Origin: Salvia splendens | Taxonomy: Eukaryota > Streptophyta > Magnoliopsida > Lamiales > Lamiaceae | Assembly: GCF_004379255.2 (NCBI RefSeq) | Contig: NC_056049.1 | Coordinates: 13,438,063 to 13,502,062 of the forward strand | DNA length: 64,000 bases | Direction: 5' to 3' | Shown here: positions 23,301 to 33,883 of the stretch, one piece after another | How positions within the stretch are numbered: the stretch's first letter is position 1 | Layout: each line of letters opens with the position of its first letter | Notes under the pieces: model-generated | The model's input: only the letters and a program-made list of their open reading frames with translations | Databases searched by the model: none | What the model was told of the DNA's origin: nothing | Translations under genes and position numbers: made by a program

Positions 23301-26199
23301 ATGTATTAAATAAAAAGATAATAAAGTAGGAGCTTGGGAAAAGTAGAGATAATAAAGTAAGAGAGAGGGAAAAGTAAAAGTGGGAAAATGTGTTACTCCC
23401 TCCGTCCAATTGAAGATGACCCACTTTCCTTTTTGGTTTGTCCCAACCAAGATGACTCATTACACCTTTCTCTCTACTTTATTCACTCTCTCTTATTTTA
23501 CTCGCTCCACTTTTCATACAAAACTAAATTGCATAAATTCCTGTGCCACCCAAGGAAGGGGTCATCTTCCTTGGGACGGAGGGAGTACTTTTTACTAAAA
23601 AGGAAATGACTTTATTACTATGGAACGCCCAAAATGGAAAAATGACTCTACTACTATGGAACGGAGGGAGTATGATGTATCAGTTCGTGCTTTCTCCCTT
23701 TTTATGGTTGTATATTACGCTTCTTATGCGGACATTTTACAGTGGTGCCGCATTTCACTCTGTATCAATGAATGTTGCATCACTATTTTGGTATTTGCAT
23801 GTAACATGTAAATAATTACATTGAACTAGTGTTTCTAGCTCATTTTTCTTCTTGACAAACGTGAAAGGACATGTGTTAAATTTTTTATTGTTCCATAGAA
23901 ATTCTTTGTTAATCAATTCTACTCTTAACAGCATTCACCAGTATAACTTTTAGTAAAGCCAAATTGGTCCAACCAATGTGGAATAACTTATTCGATTTTT
24001 ATTGCCTTCAACTTGCACCCTTACCTCAATTCATTTTATGCTAACACTGGTTCGTGGACAAAGCCATACAAACTGAGAAACCAAAGTGTCAAAGACCAAT
24101 CTTTAACTGATCGAAAATTGAATGGAGAACCAAACGAAACCGGTTTATTGACTTTATTCAGTTCAGTTTTTATTTTAATGGTTTAACCAAAAAACATATA
24201 AAAATTTTGTCTATTCTTTTGAATTCAATTTTATTAAAAGAATCTAAAATGAAATTACTCACAAAATAAAAACCAAACTGAACAGTACCTAACTCCTTGG
24301 TTCAGTTTGGTCTCCTTACCCTTACGCTTCCTCACATGATTTTCATTTCACCTTTCCAAGTCTGTTCTCTATGTTGAGTTACTCATTTCTACTTTTCAAA
24401 GAGTTCCACAAAATCTCCTTCTCCACTATGGATTTAAACTGAGTATGAACATTTAAAGCTTAAAAATTTCATGTATGTATATTATTTTGTAATTGGGTAA
24501 TATTTTGTAAACATATCTAACTTGCTACAGACTGGTAGTTCATTATCAAAGCCTAAGTGTCAACCAATCACATAACATAATCTCACAAAGAGGTGAATAC
24601 TAATAAATCCCTGAGTAACCCAGCAATTGCATTATAAAAAATTGCCCACCAAATTTATACGTATTAGTTTCTGGAAAAAAAATACCATGTATCTTAGCCT
24701 CCGTTTCCTTCTCAACCAATTGTTCTTCATGGAATCGTTTTAAGAAGGGCAGGAGCATTCGCAGCATGTATTTAGAGTACTGTATCTTTGTTTCATCATT
24801 AAATTTCAATGTCAAATCCTTCAAGTGCTGCAAGCAAAATACAAAAGATAATTCATAGAGAGAGAGAGAGAGAGCAGCAGCAGCAGCAGCCAACGACATA
24901 AAATAGAGCTGGTTGGAAACACATAAACCAACCTTGGTTGGTCCAAATAGCCGCAAGCAATCCTTGCAATTGCAGTTGTTACGACAAACTGGGCAAGCTT
25001 CAGCAAAATCCTCTTTCTGCATTTTAGGATACCTGAGATAAGTTCGGTTCACATAATGTTGAGTCCAGGATATAAAAATAAAGAAGCAAGTATGAAACCT
25101 CCATCTCATGCACTGAAAGTCCCAAATTAACATCTCAGATAAGAACAAACTAACACTAATTTTTCTCATGGTAAGATCGATCTAAACTATGCAAGTGTGG
25201 TATGTTGCAAAACTGGTTGAAATCAAACTTCCAATTTGATGGTGATTCTATTTAGTCATTAAATACAGATATCAATATACACAATTGTTTTTTAATAACT
25301 TATTATGTTTATACATGTTTTGGAAATTAAGTTAGATGACCTTCAGCCACACAACAACCATATAGAAGACCATATAATCAAATTGAGAAGATAAAGTTTC
25401 AGTTCAAATTGAGTCAGACATAAGTTCCCATGGATAATTTACCCACCATCTACTTATGCAAATGAGACAATATCGCTTACGCCAACACTTGGTGCACCAA
25501 ACAACTTCCCCTTTATCATTCCTCTTGCACTGGTGACAAGTGTTGCGATCATTCTTCTTCCCCTGCAAATCATCAACAGTGGACAGAGAGTAAAATAGGC
25601 AGATTAGTTGAGGGAAAAAGTAAGTGGAGATAACAAGAATCAAGTACATTTTCGTCATGTGTTTCATGATCATCTCTAACAGCAGCACTTTGGCCCTCAG
25701 CATTCTTCTCCTCACCACGTAAGCCTGCAGCCCCTCTGTTATTCCTCTCTGACCTCCGCAGGGTTTTATCATCCTCAACATTCTTCTCGTTCCCTTCAGA
25801 CGGACTCCCTAATTCACCGTTCACAACCTTCCTCTTTCTCCCCCGCTTTGTTTTAGCCTCGACATTCTTCTCCCCCTCAATCCCTGGCTTGCTCTTTCTC
25901 CCCCGCCTTTTTTTAGGGCTTTGACCCTCGACATTCTCATCCACACCGCCTAATCCTGTATCCTCAGACTCAATTTTGTTACTCCTCCGCTTCCTATCAT
26001 ATTCCCAGTCGTAAACCTCGTCATTCAGTTTCGTAATCTTCTCCGTGGCCAGCAAAGACCACGCCCGCGTCGATGCTCTCTTCCTAACGATGCTTTCTTC
26101 TTTACTCATCTCCTTCTCTTCTATTTCGTCAGCATCATTTTTGAGCTCCGCTGCTTCACCGCCACTTGCTGTTTCCGGAAAATTCAAATTCAAATCCAT
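17326..26199 (-). CDS. JMJ25-like: KDM3/JHDM2-type JmjC histone H3K9 demethylase (JMJ25/IBM1-like), 12 exons, 995 aa
   Basis: Exons by splice signals: 26199-25648, 25562-25447, 25032-24933, 24827-24686, 22613-22550, 22468-21703, 21024-20695, 20547-19981, 19611-19539, 19455-19370, 17985-17866 and 17397-17326. They sum to 2988 bases with no internal stop. Residues 1-184 are charged, with AT-hook-like basic runs ([16 protein letters not shown]). From about 193 comes a Cys-rich RING-like region ([30 protein letters not shown]) and then a second Cys cluster ([20 protein letters not shown]). The JmjC fold has the iron ligands H684 and D686 (LHCDMSDA) and H926 (CPHQVRNL), a likely 2-oxoglutarate Thr at 681 and Lys at 936. 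An acidic insert of about 150 residues splits the fold, as is usual in plant KDM3 proteins. The family removes mono- and dimethyl groups from H3K9 in the nucleus, in Arabidopsis protecting genes from non-CG methylation. The exact paralogue is not settled. Confidence 0.93.
18862..19218. repeat. Source of the segment captured by the hAT element (JMJ intron 10)
   Basis: These 357 bases lie in the 1.38-kb intron between exons 10 and 11. They recur at 12646-12984 with three substitutions and lack of 18 bp (TTATAGAATATATAGTTG) in the transposon copy. A second shared piece, 19638-19663, is in intron 8. There are no hAT termini around either piece in the gene. Confidence 0.88.
22672..22923. mobile_element. 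Stowaway-type MITE in JMJ intron 4
   Basis: The ends CTCCCTCCGTTCGCGAATAG and, from the right, CTCCCTCTATCCGTGAATAG are inverted copies, with TA on both sides. It is 252 bp, lies 58 bp downstream of the exon 5 acceptor in genome order, and is wholly intronic. Confidence 0.88.
23230..23671. mobile_element. Older MITE interrupted by a second MITE (JMJ intron 4)
   Basis: The right end ATGGAACGGAGGGAGTA and the left block with CATTTCTTTCCGGCACGGAG and the AGATAATAAAGTA repeats belong to one Stowaway-like element. It is split by the younger copy at 23396-23585. The left boundary is degraded and approximate. Confidence 0.6.
23396..23585. mobile_element. Stowaway-type MITE nested in an older MITE
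   Basis: The left arm CTCCCTCCGTCCAATTGAAG and, from the right, CTCCCTCCGTCCCAAGGAAG form an inverted pair with TA flanks (23394-23395 and 23586-23587). It is 190 bp, with a CACTCTCTCTTATTTTACTC interior. Confidence 0.88.
23672..24685. other. Remainder of JMJ intron 4
   Basis: Intron 4 as a whole is 2.07 kb (22614-24685), the longest in the gene. This part is AT-rich and unique-looking within the window, with no coding or transposon signature that I recognise. Confidence 0.6.
24858..24893. repeat. Microsatellite (AG)n(CAG)n in JMJ intron 3
   Basis: An AG run of about nine units is followed by about six AGC units, in the short intron between exons 3 and 4, about 35 bp from the exon 4 acceptor. 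Confidence 0.85.
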
Positions 26200-26243
26200 C
26201 TAAATACAGGATCCCTAGCTCCACCTTCTACAGCGCCAGCACT

Positions 26244-26252
26244 CTATTTAAA
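26244..26252 (-). promoter_or_regulatory. Possible TATA-like element of the JMJ gene
   Basis: On the minus strand TTTAAATAG lies about 45 bp before the ATG. That would leave a very short 5' leader, so the real start may lie further out or use another element. Confidence 0.22.
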
Positions 26253-26299
26253 CCTTCAACCAACTAAATCACAGATATCAATGTCGAGGTACAATGCAA

Positions 26300-26465
26300 T
26301 ATACTCGTTCCACTTACTCCTTTACGCTCACATTTTATTATAAAACTAATATATAAATAATTTTATTATATAACTAATATATAAAAACCTAAATTCCACT
26401 AACTTTTTTTCCACTTACTTTTCTTTTTATTTTTTTAAACCCGTATCGAGTCAAACTTAGACAAT
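26300..26465. mobile_element. Partial Stowaway-like MITE upstream of JMJ
   Basis: The block with CCACTAACTTTTTTTCCACT and TTAAACCCGTATCGAGTCAA matches the interior-to-right half of the MITEs elsewhere in the window. The terminal GGAGGGAG is missing and the left half is degraded. Confidence 0.5.
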
Positions 26466-26479
26466 ATTTTACAGATGAA

Positions 26480-27300
26480 GAGAGGATGTCTATACAGAAA
26501 ATTTTGAAATTATTTAATTCCTATATCTAATAAAGATGACCCTTCCTTGCAAATGAGAAATTAATTTTATATATCGAATGAAGAGAGAATAAAGTAAGAA
26601 AATAAAATAAAATAAATATATATTTTTATGTATTATAATGAATTAGTTAAGACAGAAAAAAAAGTGGATCATAGTGGAACAAAGGAAATCCTAAAGTACA
26701 AGTATTATTTTGAAGATAAATGTAATCATTGGACTAAAATTATTGCTTATAGCATACTCCTTGTCATAGCACTCATAATTAAAATCAAGACCAAATTTCC
26801 ACCCTTAGATTTTAAAATAAGTGAATGAGATTAAATCTTACGAATTTCAATGAATAGTAGACAAAATATCAACAAAAGGGTAAGATCGTCATTTTGTTAT
26901 CATATCATAAATTTCGTATTTTTTTATATCAACATAGTGTATTACAAATATCAACACAATGACATGAGTATTTCAACACAAGTACACAAAAATATCAACA
27001 CAGTTTTATTAAGATTTTACATGCATTATATTGAGATTTTTTGATGTATTTGTTGATAAAAACTGTTTATCAACATATACAAAAACTTAAATAAAAATCA
27101 TCAAATTTCATCATTCGAACGTCGTTGGAACGTATGCTATTTTTTGCGAAAAATAATTTAAATCGAGAGAATTACGTAAATTTAAAGTTTTAAGATAATT
27201 TTAATAAGAGAGAATTGACATTAATACCCTTTAATTTTATTTAATAATTATTTAAATTTAAAATATAATCCACTTGTATTATATCAACCACTAGATCTCC
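26480..27300. repeat. AT-rich stretch with a cluster of TATCAACA motifs
   Basis: Between about 26865 and 27080 the motif ATATCAACA(C) recurs at least six times on the plus strand, with related forms TTTCAACACA and TTATCAACA. No protein-coding feature is supported. The surroundings may be a small non-autonomous element, but I could not place its ends. Confidence 0.5.
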
Positions 27301-27304
27301 TAAT

Positions 27305-28464
27305 CTAATAGTTAAAAATTGAAATGCTCCAGCCAAGAGAGAGAGCAATAGAAAGAATTAACCTGATAATAGTAGGCTTGACCACATAACTAAACGTTTC
27401 ATCAAAGTCAAAACCAGGTATCTGTGAGAAACCTTGTGCCACTAATCTCGCTTTATGTCTAGCAATATTGCCATCAACATGTTTCTTCAGTCTAAAAACC
27501 CAAGTGTTACCAATTAAATTCTTGCCTGGAGGCAGCTTGGTCAGAATCCAAGTATTGTTTCTCAACAGAGCCAAAAATTCCTCTAACATGGCTGCTTTCC
27601 AAATAGGAATCAACAAGGCCTCAAGAGCAGATCTAGATATACAATCAAAAGAAATAGAGAACACTTTAGGCTTAAAAATGCCAGCTTTACCCCGAGTTAT
27701 CATTTGATGAGATGGTTTGACAGAAACATCAACAATTGGTATATGAGAAGATGAATGAGTAGCAGTATTGATTGGTTGAGTGGAAGAAGATGAGTTGTGA
27801 GAGTGATGATGACCAGATGATGCAGATATTGCTGGAGGAGAATTATGGGGAGAAGATGAGTTACCATCAGAAGGAAGGACTGGAGCAGTAAATTCAACTC
27901 ATATAGGATGAGAATTTTGAGGAGAAGAAAAATCACCATCAATAAATTCAGCTCGTGGAGGTGACTGAGAAGTAGGAGAATTGACATGAGCATGTCGTGA
28001 GCATGGAGAAGCAAGTTGAGAGGGATGTGAAGGGAAAACTTGAGGTGGGACTGGGAAAGAGGAGGGGAGAATGCAGGAGATGAAGTAGCTTGAGCATTAG
28101 TAGTCATCGACTTAGGAATATGTGGGAATGATAGTTCATCAAAAACAATATCTCGAGTTATGATGAGCTTTCCAGATGGCAGCAAGGCTTTGTATCCTTT
28201 ATGAGTGTTACTGTATCCAAGAAAGGTGGATGGAAAGGATCTAGGTTCAAGCTTATGTTTATTATAAGGCCTCAAAAGTGGGTAACATAGGCAGCCAAAA
28301 GGCTCGAACTCTAGATAATTTGGTTCTGTTTTCAACAGCTTTTCAAGATGAGAGATATCCTGCTGAAGTGGGTTAGAACCAGATTGAGAAAGCATGGCTA
28401 AAGCCATTTCTATAATGTGTCTATGCTTCCTCTCGGCCAATTCATGATTACATTTCATTTGCAT
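27305..28464 (-). pseudogene. Copia integrase C-terminus and start of reverse transcriptase
   Basis: The first frame (28464 downward) has LAERKHRHIIEMALAML and FEPFGCLCYPLLRPYNKHK, then GYSNTHKGYKALLPSGKLI, which is the end of the Copia integrase region. A Ser/Leu-rich linker in a shifted frame follows. The second frame (27703-27305) has WILTKLPPGKNLIGNTWVF and ARHKARLVAQGFSQIPGFDF, the start of reverse transcriptase. The YVDD motif is not reached. Confidence 0.85.
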
Positions 28465-28762
28465 AGTTATAGATTTTAATTATTAATTGATTTGCATAAT
28501 TATGATATTAGTTGTTAATTGATTTATCTAAATTAAAAATAGTTTTATAAATTAAAAATTTTGAAATTGGCCCGGCCCAGCCCAGCGCGGCCCGGGTGTT
28601 AATTGATTTATCTAAATTAAAAATAGTTTTATAAATTAAAAAAAAAACCTTGGCCCAGCCCAGCCCAGCGCGGCCAGGCCCAACCCGGACTGCTTATCAA
28701 CTGGGCCTGGGCTGGGCTCATTCTGTATACCAAAACCCAGGCTGGCCCACTTGACATCTCTA
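28465..28762. mobile_element. Fragment of a hAT-like element with GGCCCAGCCCAGC repeats
   Basis: Read from the right it starts TAGAGATGTCAAGTGGGCC, a form of terminus seen in non-autonomous hAT elements. GGGCTGGGC repeats follow, and a stretch of about 60 bp (TGTTAATTGATTTATCTAAA and on) is present twice. I see no matching left terminus, so it is truncated or its left boundary has been lost together with the Copia integrase core. Confidence 0.5.
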
Positions 28763-28774
28763 TGCCCTGCTCCC

Positions 28775-29038
28775 TCACAAAACAAAAGGTAGGATGAAAT
28801 TCAAAAAACACTCCATTGTCTTTAGCAAATTGGGAGACACTGAGAAGATTCTAGATATTTGGGGAACATGAAGCAGATTATTAATAAAAAGAGATTTAGA
28901 TAAAGGGTTAGAGTTTGGCTTGAAAACATAATTACCAACTTGTTTAATCTTAATGCCTTTACCATCACCAAGATGAAGAAGTTTACCTCCATTGTACTCA
29001 GAGGCTGAGTTGAGATTTCCAAAATTTTCCAAAATCAT
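28775..29038 (-). pseudogene. Copia protease/linker fragment
   Basis: The frame has LLHLGDGKGIKIKQVGNYVF and LLHVPQISR, the conserved segment between the protease active site and the pre-integrase domain of Retrofit/RE-type Copia elements. The frame shifts near FFEFHPTFCFV, at the start of the hAT-like fragment. Confidence 0.75.
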
Positions 29039-29105
29039 CAGAGATATGATTAGTTACCCCAAAATTCGGGTACCAAGATGTGGATGAGGAGGCATCAACA
29101 TTATA

Positions 29106-29970
29106 TTATGATGGAGCATACTGAGGTGAAGCAGTGTGTTGAACAACATTCTGGTTCCTGGCTTGGACAACATTAGCAATAGGATTCATTCGATTGAACC
29201 CTCCTTGGCCTTGCAAATTTGGATTTCTCACTTGAGGAGGAGTTGGCACAAAGTTTTGCTCAAAACGATGCCAACATTTATTAGCACCATGGCCTGGCTT
29301 TTGGCAAAGTTGGCAGATGATTTTGCCACCAGATCTTCCTGCTCTGCCACCTCTTCCCCTGAAGTTGAAGGATCTGCCTCCATTTCCTCTATAGTTGTTT
29401 CTGCCATTTCTGAAGTTGCTGTTTGAGTTGCTCCTTTGATTTTCAGCTTGTACAAGATTTGCAGTTGGGATGGAGCCTTCTCTGTTGATTGAGCTATTCT
29501 TCACAGCTGAATCTAGCCTTCGCTCAAAGCTCGTCAAAAGTGCAGAAACTTCTCGCACAGTCAGTTCTTCTAACTTTGAAGTGATTGTGACTACAACTCG
29601 GTTGTAATCAACTCCCAATCCAGCAAGAATGTGCAAGATTTGATCTCCTTCAAAAACTTTGCAGCCTGCTGCTCCCAACAAATCACAGCAACTTTTTACT
29701 TTGTTCAAGTATGCTCTCAGTGAGAGTGATTCCTTTCTTACGGATTGAAGCTGCAGCCGATACTGCATCACTTTTTCCTTTGATTGATGGGCAAAACTCG
29801 TCTCTCCTGGCTGGTGCCTTAGTCCCACAGCCAAAATCATGATGCTTTCTCAAAGTAAAGATTGGATCCAGTAAGCTAACCTCTAATCCTGCATATTCCA
29901 GTTTAAATAATATGGATTCACTCTTTCTTGAGTGGAGTATGTTGAGGTAATGACTCGTGGTGGAGGGATT
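29106..29970 (-). pseudogene. Copia gag, C-terminal part with zinc knuckle
   Basis: This is open for 244 codons from 29840, preceded by the segment that follows the inserted LTR (PPPRVITSTYSTQERVNP by translation up to 29970). It has a UBN2-type gag region (QLQSVRKESLSLRAYLNKV), an Asn/Gly/Arg-rich stretch and a CX2CX4HX4C knuckle, CQLCQKPGHGANKC. It packages element RNA in the intact family. Confidence 0.85.
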
Positions 29971-31438
29971 TGAAGGGGTTGGCAGCGGAAGCGTGCATGA
30001 ATTTACCGATCACATAAATTTGATCTATTTAGCAGATTATTTAGACAAATTCTATTCGCGTAATTATCACATGTATCATGGTCATAACTTGAATTAAAAC
30101 ATGCTTTAGGATATAAAATCCCTAAAACATGCTTACTACGGAATTAGTCAATTTACATTGTTGATTCAATCAAGAATCGATGATGGCTTGCGTCTTCTCC
30201 ACGTGAAGATCTTTAGTACTCGACCTCGGACCTTCTGACTGGTGTCCCGGACTATACGCGATATTTGTGTGGGCAAATCTCACCAACGTACTAGGACTTG
30301 AATAACGAAGACAAAACTCAGCTCACGGAGGAGGCAAAATTTCGAACTCTCTCTTTCTCTGAGGGAGACGAAAATTCTCAACCAAAATTATTATTATTTT
30401 CTGTCTCCTTTATTCTCCTATTTATATTAAGTCACATATTGGGCCCAGTCAGGGATCTAAGGAAGAATTTGGAACATGCCTCACCCAATTAGCTTTTTAC
30501 TAATTAAATTGAACCCACAATTTAATATAAACTTATATTGGAATATTACAAACATCCACTACAGAAGTAATATTGCACTGCCTTCCAAATTCGAAATTAC
30601 AAGTATTCCGGGTTTCCTTTAATTGCATTTAATTTATTTCCCGCGGTTAAGATAGAAACATCCATTAATTAATTATTGTATGCTATGGACTTAATTAATT
30701 AACATATTTTAATCTCCAAGAGTGGACTTAGCAAGAAACTCTTATTTATTATTAATAGAGTAATTAAACTCCAACTAGCTAGGTTCCGAATAATAAAACC
30801 TTGTTTCGAGCTCCTCTTGTGGATGTTATCAAACAAGACTCTCCTCGCGCACGATTCAACACAATAGCAATCCTAGCACCGCTAGATAATGATCGCCACT
30901 ACCCAATATACCTGGATCGTTGGGTGACGAAAAACCCGCACCTTTGGTAAGTCAAAGTTGTAGATACCCAATATCGTATGCTCAATGCTAACGTACATTG
31001 ATTAAGAAATTAATTATCAAGACCTCGTCTTTCAGTAGATAGCATAAAGACTCGTCTTGCCGTTAGATCCATTCAGTGCTATACCACACCAACGTCATCT
31101 TATTTCAATAAGGCTTAGAAATAATCGGACTGACATTGCAACCTTTCGCGATAGGTAGTCTAGGCCTATCTAGGTTGTGAAATTCTTATTTTTCTTTGTT
31201 TAGACCTGACCGTGTTACCTTAAATTGGACGACGCCCACAACCGGTCTACTAAAACAAAGACTTAGACTTTGTTACGTTTACTTATACATTTAAATATGC
31301 AATAAACAACCATTAAATGTAAAACATAATAACATTATGACAAAAAAATAATCTGTTGCATTTATTGGAAAATAACAATTAGAGTTTTACAGTATCCAAT
31401 CACTCGAAAAGTGATTTCTAGTATACAAAACCCTAACA
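29971..31438 (+). mobile_element. Solo LTR, family A, 5-bp target duplication GGATT
   Basis: The sequence runs from TGAAGGGGTT to CCCTAACA and is flanked by GGATT at 29966-29970 and 31439-31443. Removing it rejoins the gag reading frame of the surrounding Copia element. It is similar over most of its length to 4133-5664. It is 1468 bp, with no ORF and no PBS. Confidence 0.88.
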
Positions 31439-31616
31439 GGATTTGCTCTCCGGTCAGAAACCCTTCAAGGCCATACCCTGTCACAGCTGACAATACATGT
31501 TGTTTCCATATGAGATAGTTATCCTCAGTGAGCTTGATAGAGACTTATGTATTTCGTGGGAAAGTTTGATTTGCAAATAGGCTATAGTTTGGTGAGGACA
31601 GAGTATTCATTATCAT
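31439..31616 (-). pseudogene. Copia gag, N-terminal part
   Basis: The ATG at 31616 begins MIMNTLSSPNYSLF. After one in-frame stop it continues KLTEDNYLIWKQHVLSAVTG and GLEGFLTGEQI, the usual N-terminus of Copia gag. It ends at the inserted solo LTR. Confidence 0.8.
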
Positions 31617-31702
31617 GCTCACTTGAGCTATGAGATTATGCCATTGATATGAAAAAACAGAAGAAAAGATAAGAAAAGTGGAGGGCCTAGGATTAGAGCC
31701 TA

Positions 31703-31715
31703 GGCTCTGATACCA
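31703..31715 (-). other. Copia primer-binding site
   Basis: On the minus strand TGGTATCAGAGCC directly follows the LTR end (TTATCA). It is complementary to the 3' end of initiator tRNA-Met, the usual primer of plant Copia elements. Confidence 0.85.
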
Positions 31716-31911
31716 TGATAAGAATGGCTAAAGAACAGAATGTGCAGCAAGATGTAAAAGAAGACATTGCAACTTGAGGAAGAAGAGAGTTTTTATATTA
31801 AGCTTTCATTCAAAAAAGATGTGGCTGTTACAACTTTGTCTCTATATATACTGTTAGCATATTGCGTCTCACAACATCAAGGAAGAAGAGTTAGTTGAGT
31901 TAGTTATTCCT
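31716..31911 (-). mobile_element. Partial 5' LTR of the minus-strand Copia element
   Basis: It starts next to the primer-binding site with TGATAAGAATGG (plus-strand reading) and contains a short AT-rich leader. It is cut at about 31911, where sequence of the Tork-like element's LTR begins. Confidence 0.6.
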
Positions 31912-31999
31912 TGAGGTGCACATGAGGGTGAATGCATGGGATCGCAACTCGTGGAAGTTTGTTAGAGTGTGAAGTATAAAAGCTGATGCACACTCATAA
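31912..31999 (+). mobile_element. Fragment of the Tork-like Copia LTR
   Basis: About 88 bp (GAGGTGCACATGAGGGTGAA and onward) match the start of the LTR at 36784-37337 with few changes. It is not joined to the Tork internal region at 32885, so it is a stray or rearranged piece. Confidence 0.75.
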
Positions 32000-32458
32000 C
32001 ATTGAGCTGATTTTCAGCAAGAGATTTGAATTGCTTGAAGGCAGAGTAGACATCACTTTTGGAATTTAGGAGAAAAAGCCAAGTAAAGCGGCTATAGTGA
32101 TCAATGAAGGTTACATAGTACTTGAAACCATTTCTAGAAAGTACAGGTGATGGACCCATAAATCACTGTGCACTAGTTCTAATAGATTATTGCAAACTGT
32201 AACAGAAGCTTCATAATGTAATCTGTGAGCCTTAGAAACACAACAAGATATGCAGAGAGAATTTGATTTTGTTGAATCATAGGGAATATTACAGTGTAGT
32301 AAAGCCTTCTTGCCAGTGTCAAATGCACAATGGCCTAGGCGCTTGTGCCACAAATCTAGGCTAACTACGATTGAATTAGAGGAAGATAAAGTAGAAGCTG
32401 AACAAATAGGAACATCAAAAGACTTTGAACTGGTAGCAGGGACACTGCACTTGCTTTT
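31985..32458 (-). pseudogene. Copia pre-integrase and integrase N-terminal fragment
   Basis: The minus strand encodes LWHKRLGHCAFDTGKKALL with CISCCVSKAHRL (the zinc-binding pre-integrase domain), then SDLW. After a frameshift come GPSPVLSRNGFKYYVTFID and HYSRFTWLFLL, the integrase start with its first Asp. These domains are exactly those missing from the Copia pieces at 27305-29106. It could be a displaced part of the same element or a second copy. Confidence 0.8.
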
Positions 32459-32880
32459 TGTTAGATTTGGTATACTGAAAAGCATGTTTCAAGCACGAAT
32501 AGAATCTTGCTTGTATACGAAAAACTCTACAATCCACTTTTAACCCGATTCAGTATTATTCAAGCAGTTTCGCACAAATAGAATCACTAATATTATTACG
32601 TTGTGTTTGCTTGTGCATTTATAAGATGTTTTATAAACATTTAAATGCATAAGAAGCAAACAATGCCTAAGTCTTTGTTTTAGTAGACCGGTTGTGGGCG
32701 TCCTCCACTTTAAGGTAACACGGTCAGTTCTAAACAAAGAAAAAGAAGAATTTCACAAACCAGATAGGCTTAGACTACCTATCGTGAAACGTTGCAATAT
32801 CAGTCCGTATATTTCTAAGCCTTACTGAATGACATTGGTGTGGTATAGCACTAAACGAATATAATAGTAGACAAAGACGC
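32459..32880 (-). mobile_element. Partial family-A LTR, inverted
   Basis: Read on the minus strand, this is the last 420 bp of the family-A LTR, ending CCAAATCTAACA at 32459. It matches 5250-5664 and the end of 29971-31438. The 5' two thirds are missing where the Tork-like element begins. Confidence 0.8.
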
Positions 32881-32884
32881 TGAT

Positions 32885-33883
32885 CTTAATGACAAAGATG
32901 AGATCAGGAAACTTGATATGATGGAAAGAGCGCATAGCGCTATAATGCTGAGTCTTGGAGATCGGGTGTTGAGGAAGGTTTGCAAGGAGAAAACTCCATC
33001 TGCGGTCTGGAGCAAGCTGGACTCAATTTACATGACAAAGTCCCTTGCAAATAGATTGTTCTTGAAGCAGAGACTCTATTCGATCAAATTTCTTGAAGGG
33101 AAAGGGATCATGGATCAGCTGGATGATTTTGTGAAGGTAGTGGATGATCTTGAATTTGTTAATGGGGAACTAAAGGATGAAGATAAGGCAATCATGTTAT
33201 TGAATGCCCTCCCTAAAAGTTTTGATCAACTTAAGGATGCGATCTTGTATGGAAGAGATTCTTCACTAACACATGAAGAAGTTCTCACTGCATTGAAGGT
33301 AAAGGAGTTCCAAAAGAGCTCTACAACCAGGGCAGTAGATCAAGCTGGTGACGCATAGATTGCTAAAGGCACTGACAAAAAGGGTTCCAAGAAGAAATGG
33401 AATAAGAAAGGCAAGGGTGATAAGAAGGATGAGAAGGAGACAAGATCTTGTCACTATTGCAAAAAGCCAGGGCATCTCAAGAAAAACTGCTATTCTTGGA
33501 AGAAAAAGAAAGAAGAAGAGGCAGAGGGGCACAATACATCAGATGTTACTCAAGATATTGAAACTTCTCATGCTTTGAATATTGGAGATGCAGATATCAG
33601 TGAGCAGTGGATTGTGGATAGTGCCTGCAGTTTTCACATGTGCCCAAAGCTTGAATGATTTCAGTATATGCAGCATTCAACTGGTTCTGTACTTCTTGGA
33701 AACAACCAAATTTGCAGAGTTAAGGGCATGGGAAATGTGAAGCTAAAGATGAAGGATGGCTCTGCTAAAATCCTTACAGAAGTCAGATATATTCCTGATA
33801 TTAAAAAGAATTTAATCTCTCTTGGAGCTCTTGAAGGAAAGGGGTATTCTTTTCTTTCATCAAGTGGTGAGATGAAGTCTTGA
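32885..33883 (+). pseudogene. Tork-like gag and protease
   Basis: The N-terminus of gag is cut; the frame is open from DLNDKDEIRKLDMMERAHS. The knuckle CHYCKKPGHLKKNC is intact. The protease segment is QWIVDSACSFHMCP, with DSA in place of the common DTA/DSG. Stops occur at 33356-33358 and 33656-33658, and a frameshift lies near 33870. Confidence 0.88.

Larger units (their letters stand above)
27305..31911 (-). mobile_element. Minus-strand Copia element, rearranged and truncated
   Basis: Reading from the right on the minus strand: part of a 5' LTR (31911-31716), a primer-binding site, gag (from 31616, interrupted by a solo LTR at 29971-31438, then to 29106), protease/linker (about 29038-28775), and then a jump to the integrase C-terminal part (28464). 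It ends inside the N-terminal part of reverse transcriptase at 27305. The integrase core, most of reverse transcriptase, RNase H and the 3' LTR are missing. A 300-bp hAT-like fragment sits at the integrase gap. Confidence 0.85.
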
